From assembly GCA_903905665.1 (NCBI GenBank), contig CAIVHJ010000328.1, positions 1 to 6,807 on the forward strand: a DNA stretch of 6,807 nucleotides. Reading direction: 5' to 3'. The notes below the pieces were generated by a model. That model was not told where the DNA came from, did not search any database, and saw only the letters and a list, made by a program, of their open reading frames with translations. Position 1 is the stretch's first letter. Every line of letters begins with the position of its first letter. This document shows positions 1-5,798 of the stretch, one piece after another. The DNA comes from an uncultured Phycisphaerales bacterium. Its GTDB lineage: Bacteria > Planctomycetota > Phycisphaerae > UBA1845 > CAIVHJ01. Position numbers and translations under genes: made by a program.

Positions 1-669
1 GTATCCGAATCGATTCACTCTTTCGGCGTGTTTGCCAGTTTCGCCAGTCAGGGGGCGCTGGCTGAACATCCCAATCCGGCGAAGGCTTCCCGACCGTTCG
101 ACAAAGCCCGTAACGGCATCGTCGTCGCGGAAGGCGGGTGCGTTTACGTCCTCGAGCGCCTGACCGACGCGCGAAAACGAAACGCAAAAATTCTCGCCGA
201 GGTGGTCGGGTATGCCATGAATTCTGACGCTCGCGATCCCGTCGTTCCTGAGACCGAACGTTTGATGCAGTGCATGAATTTGGCCCTCGTTCGCGCGGGA
301 CTTTCACCGGACCAAATCGACATCGTCAATACCCATGCGACCTCGACGCCGGTGGGAGACATACAGGAAATGGCGGCGGTGCGGCAGGTGTTTGAGGGAT
401 GTCGATCGACTTATGTGAACAATACCAAGAGTTTCATCGGTCATGCGATGGGAGCGGCGGGTGCTTTGGAATTGGCTGGTAATCTTCCTTCGTTTGTCGA
501 TCACCTTGTTCATCCCACCATTAACGTCGAGAACCTCGATCCCCAGTGCGCTTTTCCCACGCTGGTGCTCAATCAGCCCCGACATGTGGAGCGCGTGGAC
601 TACATCCTCAACAATTCTTTCGGCATGCTGGGCACGAATTCGGTCGTGATCGTCAAACGTCCATCCTGA
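1..669 (+). CDS. fabF: Beta-ketoacyl-ACP synthase, FabF (KAS II) type, C-terminal part
   Basis: The product condenses malonyl-ACP with a growing acyl-ACP in cytosolic type II fatty acid synthesis. The frame is open from the first base of the window, so the N-terminal half, including the active-site cysteine, lies outside; 222 residues are visible. Seen in order are SRPFDKARNG (compare SRPWDKERDG of E. coli FabF), the first catalytic histidine in NTHATSTPVGD (His codon 334-336), the lysine and second catalytic histidine in TKSFIGHAMGAAG (codons 427-429 and 442-444), and the closing NSFGMLGTNS loop. The visible part is collinear with FabF to the C-terminus, with no frameshift. A GTG at 28 is only an internal valine. 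The motif has HATST where E. coli has HGTST. The gene could be a FabF-like paralogue for a specialised lipid or polyketide, which the fragment cannot exclude. The next gene converges on it 38 bp downstream. Confidence 0.93.
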   Translation, partial: VSESIHSFGVFASFASQGALAEHPNPAKASRPFDKARNGIVVAEGGCVYVLERLTDARKRNAKILAEVVGYAMNSDARDPVVPETERLMQCMNLALVRAGLSPDQIDIVNTHATSTPVGDIQEMAAVRQVFEGCRSTYVNNTKSFIGHAMGAAGALELAGNLPSFVDHLVHPTINVENLDPQCAFPTLVLNQPRHVERVDYILNNSFGMLGTNSVVIVKRPS

Positions 670-705
670 TTGTTTTGTGTTGATTGATGGCGGATATGTG
701 TTCGA

Positions 706-726
706 CTTCAACCGATGAGGTTGAGG
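706..726. terminator. Possible hairpin between convergent gene ends
   Basis: CTTCAACC and GGTTGAGG can pair as an 8-bp stem (one G-T wobble) around a 5-base loop. It starts 37 bases after the fabF stop and covers the last codons and stop of the opposing gene. There is no T-tract on either side, so it is not a standard intrinsic terminator. It could act as a weak bidirectional terminator or 3' end stabiliser. The pairing is seen; the role is a guess. Confidence 0.25.
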
Positions 727-1109
727 CGCTGGGCGGTTTCCTGCATTTTTCGGAGTTCGGATGCGGTGTAGTTTAGTCGGTTGGGGTTGTTTTCTTCTTC
801 GATCTGAGCGGCTTCCCGCTGTTTTTCACGAACGTAGGCGTCAGCCTCCGCCTCTCGCTGCCGGGCGTGCTGTTCGGCCCTCGCTTCTTCTCGCCGCGCT
901 TTCAGCGTCGCAAGGTAAGCCCGTCGGCTTTCGGGACTTTCTCCCAAATTGACCGTCTCGCGGGCCACATTCGCCTGCACCTGGAGCAATAACGCCGCCG
1001 CCTGCTCGCCCAAACTCCGGGTCGGATCTATCAGATTCCCAAGCGGCACTGATCCCGCAACCAGACCCACCGGAACCTGCGTAACGGATTGAACTGGTTG
1101 AATTGACAT
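708..1109 (-). CDS. Hypothetical 133-residue charged helical protein
   Basis: I do not recognise this protein. It begins MSIQPVQSV, has a mildly hydrophobic, glycine- and proline-containing first 35 residues, then an Ala/Gln-rich helix (about 33-52). A long, highly charged stretch rich in Arg, Glu, Ala and Gln (about 57-107) should be one continuous helix and may form a coiled coil. The tail after NNPNRLNYTASELR looks like another short helix. There are no cysteines, signal peptide or membrane segments, so it is probably cytosolic and possibly a structural or partner-binding protein. The frame is open further upstream (to 1172), but the ATG at 1109 has GGAGG six bases before it, which decides the start. 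It is divergent from mutL and convergent with fabF, so it is apparently transcribed alone. Codon choice resembles the neighbours. That it is a real gene is likely; its function is unknown. Confidence 0.7.
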   Translation of the reverse strand: MSIQPVQSVTQVPVGLVAGSVPLGNLIDPTRSLGEQAAALLLQVQANVARETVNLGESPESRRAYLATLKARREEARAEQHARQREAEADAYVREKQREAAQIEEENNPNRLNYTASELRKMQETAQRLNLIG

Positions 1110-1115
1110 CTCCTG

Positions 1116-1120
1116 CCTCC
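1116..1120 (-). promoter_or_regulatory. Ribosome binding site GGAGG of the 708-1109 gene
   Basis: On the minus strand GGAGG is followed by six bases (CAGGAG) and then ATG. This strong site favours the ATG at 1109 over the open but unsupported extension to 1172. Confidence 0.75.
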
Positions 1121-1330
1121 CCATCAATCTGTGGTCGAAATCGGTCCAATCTCGGCTTCCGAAACTCGACACTCCAGCATATCAAATCGTCGGCAAAAAT
1201 AGGCATCCAGTTCGGCAATTCCATACACCAAACAGGCAAGGTCCGATAATATCGTTGGTTTTGGGCACCGGATTGTGTTCCAAAAGACAAGTTGGCTGCA
1301 AAAATTGCGCGAGGAGATATTCCCCACCAT

Positions 1331-1355
1331 TCTCAGATGTTCTCAAACTATCTCA
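1331..1355. repeat. Three TCTCA direct repeats at 10-bp spacing
   Basis: TCTCA occurs at 1331-1335, 1341-1345 and 1351-1355, and the first two are preceded by T. The spacing is exactly 10 bp, close to one helical turn, so all copies face the same side of the DNA. The last copy runs into the AGGAG site of the small upstream frame. Phased short direct repeats are typical of sites bound cooperatively by a regulator, but no known box is recognised and chance is possible. Confidence 0.4.
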
Positions 1356-1367
1356 GGAGCGAGCGAA

Positions 1368-1445
1368 ATGGCAAACAAACGATGCCCGCAGTCCATGAAC
1401 GTGTATTTTGGTGTGGGCGTTGGGTTTCCGCGTCATGTGATATAA
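1368..1445 (+). CDS. Candidate 25-codon upstream frame (leader peptide) before mutL
   Basis: An ATG at 1368 is preceded by AGGAG at 1355-1359 with an 8-base spacer. It opens a 25-residue frame beginning MANKRC and ending PRHVI, stopped by TAA at 1443-1445 and a second in-frame TGA at 1446-1448. It is in the same frame as mutL and ends nine bases before the mutL ATG, which has no ribosome binding site of its own (GATCCCCC precedes it). This arrangement fits translational coupling: a ribosome ending here could restart on mutL. Against it, the stop codon lies inside a perfect TATAAT box, which would instead start mutL transcription below this frame. The peptide resembles nothing I know. Confidence 0.33.
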   Translation: MANKRCPQSMNVYFGVGVGFPRHVI

Positions 1446-1460
1446 TGATCCCCCATGACG
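1431..1460. repeat. 7-bp inverted repeat enclosing the -10 box and mutL start codon
   Basis: CGTCATG at 1431-1437 and CATGACG at 1454-1460 are exact inverted copies separated by 16 bp. The mutL ATG (1455-1457) sits in the right arm, and the TATAAT box lies between the arms. As DNA it could be an operator for a dimer whose half-sites are 23 bp apart. As RNA, if transcription starts upstream, it would fold the mutL start codon into a stem. The symmetry is seen; the function is inferred. Confidence 0.45.
1438..1446 (+). promoter_or_regulatory. Extended -10 promoter element TGATATAAT for mutL
   Basis: TG, one base, then a perfect TATAAT (1441-1446) matches the extended -10 consensus of the housekeeping sigma factor. 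A weak -35-like TTGGGT lies at 1420-1425 with a 15-bp spacer; an extended -10 needs little -35 help. Initiation six to eight bases after the box would fall at 1452-1454, directly before the mutL ATG at 1455, giving a leaderless or nearly leaderless mRNA. This agrees with the absence of a ribosome binding site. Confidence 0.5.
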
Positions 1461-3275
1461 GTTACTGTATGCCCCATTCAAAAACTCCCCGACCTGCTGG
1501 TCAACAAAATCGCAGCCGGTGAGGTCATCGAGCGCCCCGCCAGCGTGGTCAAAGAACTCGTCGAAAACGCACTTGATGCCGGCGCGACACGCATTCAACT
1601 CACGATCGAAGACGGCGGACGAAAACTGATTCAAGTCGCCGACAACGGGCATGGAATCCCCGCTGACCAACTCCGACTCGCCGTCACCCCTCACGCCACC
1701 AGCAAAATCGTTCGGGAGGACGACCTCTACTGCATTCATACGCTGGGGTTCCGTGGCGAAGCCTTGGCCAGCATCGGAGCGGTGTCGCATTTAATTCTCA
1801 CCTCACGATCCCATGACGTCCTCGAAGGAGGTCAGATTCACGTTGCCGGCGAGGCGATTCAAGCCGAGCAATCGGTCGGATGTCCGGTAGGGACGACGGT
1901 GGAGGTGCGCGACCTGTTCTTCAATGTTCCGGCTCGGCGAAAATTCCTCAAATCCTCACAGACGGAATCCGGGCACATTCAGGAGCAACTGACACGACTC
2001 GCCCTGCCGAAACCCGAAGTCGAGTTTGTTTACCGAACGCCGCACAAAGTGATTTTACAACTTCCGGCGGGAGAAACGCGATTGCAGCGGATCGGGCGTT
2101 TTTTCGGCGAGGAGACTTTGTCTGATCTGATTTCGATTCAGCGAGAAGAGCGAGGACTGGGCATCGATGGATACATTGCCAAACCCTCACAAAACCGCGC
2201 GGGAACGCAATGGCAATACCTATTTCTCAACGGTCGTTACATCCGCGACCGTTTCATCGGCCATGCCGTTCGAGAGGCCTATCGTGGATTGATGGAGCCG
2301 TCGCGCAGCCCGATTGTTTTTCTTTTTCTGACGATCGACCCGTCGTCGGTCGATGTGAACGTTCATCCCACCAAAATCGAAGTTCGCTGGCAGGATTCCA
2401 ACGTAATTTATTCGCAGGTTTTATCGGCTTTGCGCGATGCCCTGTTGCAGCATGATCTGACCCCTTCCCTGTCCACGCATAGAAGCGCACCCGCGCTATC
2501 CCCGGAACAACAGACGGAAGAACGACGCCGAATCGCAGAGTTTTTCAAACAGGCAAGTCCACCCCCTATCGGTCCTTCGTCCTTCTCCGGTGAAGGGCCG
2601 TCGGCGGTGCGGCCGTCTTCCGTTCGTTTTTCGGATTTGGCGCAGATGTTTCATGCCGAAGAACGATCCGTGACACCTGCGCCTTCTTCGGCTCCGTCTG
2701 TCGATCAGGCACGCGCCATTCAACTGCATCGTACCTATCTGGTCACCGAGACCCAGGACGGACTGGTCATCATCGACCAACACGCGCTTCACGAGCGAAT
2801 TTTGTACGAGCAGCTTCGACGAAAGATGACGACCGGTTCGCTGGAATCGCAGCGATTGCTTCTTCCTGAAACGGTAACTCTGCCGTTGAGGCAATTATCG
2901 GCGGTGGAGGCGCATCAGGATTTGCTGCAAAAACTCGGAATCGAAATCACTCGATACGGCCCGGAGACTATCGCCGTTCAGAGTTTTCCGGCGTTGTTGC
3001 CGTCATCCATCGTAACAGACTTCATGCGTGATCTGGCGGATCGGCTGATCGAAAAGGAATCCGCCGTTCATTCGGAGGCGCTGCTCGAAGAAGTGCTGGC
3101 GATGGCGGCTTGCAAAGCGGCGGTCAAAGCCGGTGATCCGCTCAGCGCCGAGGAAATCCAATCTCTGCTCCAACAGCGAGAATTCGTCGAAAAGAGCAGC
3201 AATTGCCCCCACGGACGACCAACGGCGCTTCGATTCACCCTTTCCGACCTCGAACGGCAATTCAAACGAACCTGA
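1455..3275 (+). CDS. mutL: DNA mismatch repair protein MutL with endonuclease domain
   Basis: MutL links mismatch recognition by MutS to strand removal in the nucleoid. This complete 606-residue copy has the usual length (E. coli 615). The N-terminal GHKL ATPase is intact: KELVENALDAG (E34, N38), DNGHGIP (from D63), TLGFRGEAL (97-104) and the GTTVEVRDLF region. A Pro/Ser-rich linker spans about 335-415. The C-terminal domain carries the nicking endonuclease motif DQHA-x2-E-x4-E (D441, H443, E447, E452), ACK (552-554), CPHGRP (584-589) and a terminal FKR. C553, C584 and H586 match the metal-binding residues of Bacillus MutL. QRLLLP (466-471) is a beta-clamp-binding motif, 25 residues after the DQHA aspartate. 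The protein should therefore nick DNA itself, as in methyl-independent repair without MutH. No other ATG, GTG or TTG start lies before the conserved N-terminus, so ATG 1455 is the start. No mutS is in view. Confidence 0.97.
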   Translation: MTVTVCPIQKLPDLLVNKIAAGEVIERPASVVKELVENALDAGATRIQLTIEDGGRKLIQVADNGHGIPADQLRLAVTPHATSKIVREDDLYCIHTLGFRGEALASIGAVSHLILTSRSHDVLEGGQIHVAGEAIQAEQSVGCPVGTTVEVRDLFFNVPARRKFLKSSQTESGHIQEQLTRLALPKPEVEFVYRTPHKVILQLPAGETRLQRIGRFFGEETLSDLISIQREERGLGIDGYIAKPSQNRAGTQWQYLFLNGRYIRDRFIGHAVREAYRGLMEPSRSPIVFLFLTIDPSSVDVNVHPTKIEVRWQDSNVIYSQVLSALRDALLQHDLTPSLSTHRSAPALSPEQQTEERRRIAEFFKQASPPPIGPSSFSGEGPSAVRPSSVRFSDLAQMFHAEERSVTPAPSSAPSVDQARAIQLHRTYLVTETQDGLVIIDQHALHERILYEQLRRKMTTGSLESQRLLLPETVTLPLRQLSAVEAHQDLLQKLGIEITRYGPETIAVQSFPALLPSSIVTDFMRDLADRLIEKESAVHSEALLEEVLAMAACKAAVKAGDPLSAEEIQSLLQQREFVEKSSNCPHGRPTALRFTLSDLERQFKRT

Positions 3276-3282
3276 CGTTCCA

Positions 3283-4782
3283 TCAAGGTTTTGTCACGGT
3301 CGCTTCCGGCGCCGCCGGTTGAAGAATCTCACGAATCGCCACCGGAGAATAACTGAAAATAATCCACCCGTCGGTCACAAACACCGCCGGACCATAGATC
3401 CCCATTTGAACATACCAGATTCCGTCGTCCCAGCGCCGGATGCTCGGTGCAGCAATCGAATCGACCTCAGAGTTCTTGCGACGCGAATCCAGAAGTTTCG
3501 ACCAATAATTCAGCATTCGGTCCACGGTGGTGCGAACGCGATTTGAATCCCCCTTGATTTCGATCATGAGGGTACACATCATGGGCAATCCCAGCGGATG
3601 CCTTGGATGGTTGTGAACGATGACGTGGTTACCCAACTGGTTCAGCAGATCGGTATCGACGTCGATTTTCTGCGATTCCACCATCTCCTGCCAATCCGAC
3701 AATATCTTCTGCTGCTCATCCGGCTTGAAGACCGACAGGCCGAGCGAACCCAATCCGCGCAGCATCGTCGCCCCGTCGTACTCCAGCGGGATGTACCATG
3801 TCGCGGCAGCGGGAATCGCCGAGAGGTATTGAGATGACAGTGTTTCGGGATCGGCGCGATGCGTCAACCGATCGTTGCCGCCCACGTCATGAAGCGAGGT
3901 CAGCGACACACCCCGCGCGGACCAGTTCAACGACCACAACAGACGCTCGCAATCCTCCCACCCCATCGCGGTGATCATTCGCGCCAAACGATCGTCCGAG
4001 GCATCCTGCGTTCGTTTCTGCAATTCCCGTGCATTGAGATAGGCGACCAAGTTGGCTTTTTCGGCTTCGATTCGACGGCAACCGGCAACAAACCAATCAA
4101 CGGAAGCCAGGCGCAATTGGGGATCATTCAGTGCCGATCGCACGCGCTCCGTACCACCAGGCCCGCAACTGAAAACAAACCAGTCGCCCACGACGCCCCA
4201 TTCCCAGACCGCCCAGCGCGACAAGCGACGATCCACCAAACGATGAAAATTGCCGCTCCCCACCTCAAATTTCTCCAGAGTAGAATTGCTTTCGTCCGTA
4301 TAAAGATTGAGCAAGCGCTGAATGAACTGCTGAATCGATGTGTTTTTCCCTCGCGTCCACAAGGCGATCGACATCGCGGCGCTTTTGATCCGTATCTGAC
4401 CGAGTTCGTCGGGACCGAACTGGAGATCGTGCAAAACGTACACTCGTGGAAATTCCTTCACCAGAGGCCAGATGGAAAGGGAATCCATCAACAGCTGTGT
4501 GGATTGACTCCACTTGCCCGCCAAACCTATTTCCTTTCCTTTGCGGAGCAACTTCAGCAGCGTTTGATAGGCTGGTTCCGAATTTTGACGCGGGGTACCG
4601 GGATCAATCATGATTGCAGCCAGGGAATCCCGATGCACCGGTTCGAGCAATTGGGGAGGAATCGCCCACGCGACGGTTGAGAAAGCAAGAACCATCGCCC
4701 CCATCCACACACCATGCAACCCTCGACGGATCATGTGTGAAGCATCGCTCGTGAAACGGACAGCGAGGAAATCGAGGTTCAT
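3283..4782 (-). CDS. Exported protein of unknown function, 499 residues
   Basis: I do not recognise the family. The protein starts MNLDFLAVRF and has a signal peptide: basic RRG (19-21), a hydrophobic core at about 24-37, and a likely signal peptidase I site AWA|IPPQ after residue 40. No other membrane segment or lipobox is visible, so it should be periplasmic or secreted. The body looks like a repeated alpha/beta fold. The pattern aromatic-hydrophobic-Phe-Ser with Arg and Leu behind it appears twice, at about 197-217 (VVGDWFVFSC) and 469-487 (VTDGWIIFSY). This resembles, in general style, large planctomycete envelope proteins such as DUF3352, but I would not assign it. A His-rich patch (H386, H390, H392, H395) is present. 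The ATG at 4782 overlaps the nrnA stop as ATGA and has GAGGAA eight bases upstream. A GTG at 4800 or an ATG at 4734 (24-residue signal peptide) are less favoured starts. The stop is 7 bp from that of mutL. Confidence 0.85.
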   Translation of the reverse strand: MNLDFLAVRFTSDASHMIRRGLHGVWMGAMVLAFSTVAWAIPPQLLEPVHRDSLAAIMIDPGTPRQNSEPAYQTLLKLLRKGKEIGLAGKWSQSTQLLMDSLSIWPLVKEFPRVYVLHDLQFGPDELGQIRIKSAAMSIALWTRGKNTSIQQFIQRLLNLYTDESNSTLEKFEVGSGNFHRLVDRRLSRWAVWEWGVVGDWFVFSCGPGGTERVRSALNDPQLRLASVDWFVAGCRRIEAEKANLVAYLNARELQKRTQDASDDRLARMITAMGWEDCERLLWSLNWSARGVSLTSLHDVGGNDRLTHRADPETLSSQYLSAIPAAATWYIPLEYDGATMLRGLGSLGLSVFKPDEQQKILSDWQEMVESQKIDVDTDLLNQLGNHVIVHNHPRHPLGLPMMCTLMIEIKGDSNRVRTTVDRMLNYWSKLLDSRRKNSEVDSIAAPSIRRWDDGIWYVQMGIYGPAVFVTDGWIIFSYSPVAIREILQPAAPEATVTKP

Positions 4783-5798
4783 TGATTCAGTTCCTCGCAC
4801 ATTCGGGCGATGATGATCTGTTTGACTTCATCGAGAGGCTGATGCAATCGCGCCCCCGCCGCCAAGGCGTGTCCCCCACCGCCGAATTCCTGAGCCACTC
4901 GGGCCACGTCCACAGCCCCTTTGCTCCGAAGACTCACCTTGATCACCCCCCCACTCTCTTCCTGAAACAGCACCGACGAATCCACCGAAGCCAATCGCAA
5001 CGGCTCGTTCACCAAATCCTCCGTCTCGCTTGACGACGCACCGCACTGATGCAAAAGCCCCGGTGTAATCGTCGTGACCGCCAAACGACCGGCGACATGC
5101 AATTCCATCTCACGAAGGACCGCCCCCATCAAGCGAACCCTCGCCTCGGAATCCGAAAGATAAAAAGCCTGATATATTTCATTCGGACGAACACCTCGCG
5201 CGACCATCTGAGCAGCGATATCCAAAGTCCGCGCGTCGGTGTTGGCGTGTCGGAACCAGCCGGTATCCGTTGCGATTCCGGCAAATAATGCCGAAACCGT
5301 CTCGTCGTCCAACGGCCAACCCAAAACCGACGCCATCTCCCAAATCAGTACACACGCGGCGGAAGCCGTCGGATCGGACACCACTAATTCGGTAATCGCG
5401 TCACGAGTAACGTGATGATCCACGACGACTATCGGCAGCGTAGCCGCGCAAAGAAGTTTTTCAGCATCCGGTAGCTGCGAATAGGCGCATGTATCGACGA
5501 TCATAATCCCATCCGACTGATCGACCATACGATTTGAATCCTCGGACCGCCACGGGGCCAGATCCGCCCAGCCGGTCAACAATTGATAACGCGGAGGAAC
5601 AGGATCGAATATCAACGCCGTCGGCGAACACCCCCGCGATTTGAAAATCCGGTACATCGCCGTCATCGCCCCAATAGCATCTCCATCCGGGCGACGGTGC
5701 GTCAACAACAACGGGCGCTTCCAACCAGAGACGACGGCACCGACCTTGCGATACGTCGATTCAAAATTCAACGGTTGCTTATGACTCGATCCAGTCAC
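4779..5798 (-). CDS. nrnA: Bifunctional oligoribonuclease / pAp phosphatase NrnA (DHH-DHHA1)
   Basis: NrnA-type enzymes are cytosolic, Mn-dependent exonucleases that degrade 2-5-nt RNA fragments and convert pAp to AMP. The 339-residue product has the DHH phosphoesterase motifs in order: THRRPDGDAIG (33-43), MIVDT (Asp102), VVVDHH (DHH at 127-129) and ATDTGWF (Asp178). A C-terminal DHHA1 domain follows with RSKG (291-294) and the substrate-binding FGGGGHALAAG (305-315). All metal ligands expected for the family are present and the length is normal. An ATG at 5834 is possible, but its upstream region lacks a proper binding site. The GTG at 5798 has GGAGG six bases upstream, so it is chosen. This gives a 20-bp overlap with ribF and an ATGA overlap with the next gene, so the three are probably cotranscribed. 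Family assignment is secure; the exact balance of nanoRNase and phosphatase activity is not visible. Confidence 0.94.
   Translation of the reverse strand: MTGSSHKQPLNFESTYRKVGAVVSGWKRPLLLTHRRPDGDAIGAMTAMYRIFKSRGCSPTALIFDPVPPRYQLLTGWADLAPWRSEDSNRMVDQSDGIMIVDTCAYSQLPDAEKLLCAATLPIVVVDHHVTRDAITELVVSDPTASAACVLIWEMASVLGWPLDDETVSALFAGIATDTGWFRHANTDARTLDIAAQMVARGVRPNEIYQAFYLSDSEARVRLMGAVLREMELHVAGRLAVTTITPGLLHQCGASSSETEDLVNEPLRLASVDSSVLFQEESGGVIKVSLRSKGAVDVARVAQEFGGGGHALAAGARLHQPLDEVKQIIIARMCEELNQ

Larger units (their letters stand above)
1110..1454. other. Divergent intergenic region between the hypothetical gene and mutL
   Basis: This 345-bp stretch holds no recognisable large gene. The left part (1110-1330) contains the ribosome binding site of the minus-strand gene, an 11-bp palindrome CGATAATATCG at 1244-1254, and an open minus-strand frame of 68 codons (1124-1330) without a ribosome binding site. 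The right part (1331-1454) is denser: three phased TCTCA repeats, a small reading frame, an extended -10 box and an inverted repeat, each listed separately. These positions suit control of mutL. Confidence 0.7.

Noticed and set aside
331..351. HATSTP instead of HGTSTP in the ketoacyl synthase, as a sign of altered activity
   Set aside because: As I recall, alanine at this place occurs in other working ketoacyl synthases, and both catalytic histidines and the lysine are present.
1176..1184. Minus-strand TGATATGCT as an extended -10 box for the 708-1109 gene
   Set aside because: It is a partial match and no -35 element lies at 15-18 bp.
1244..1254. CGATAATATCG palindrome as an operator
   Set aside because: An 11-bp A+T-rich dyad with no second copy in the window is weak evidence alone.
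1292..1321. TTGGCT, 18 bp, GATATT as a promoter for the small frame before mutL
   Set aside because: Only four of six bases match in each box. It is possible but not above background; it would matter only if transcript mapping shows a start near 1328.
3269..3292. AACCT/AGGTT pairing followed by TTTT across the mutL stop, as an intrinsic terminator
   Set aside because: The 5-bp A+T-containing stem with a 12-base loop is too weak.
3306..3318. CCGGC-GCC-GCCGG hairpin about 30 bases after the mutL stop, as a mutL terminator
   Set aside because: The stem is only 5 bp, no T-run follows, and it lies inside codons of the convergent gene, where G+C-rich repeats arise easily.
3859..4680. 273-codon plus-strand frame opposite the exported-protein gene
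   Set aside because: The minus-strand frame has a signal peptide, a ribosome binding site and a coupled start; the plus-strand translation is arginine- and glutamine-rich like other shadows.
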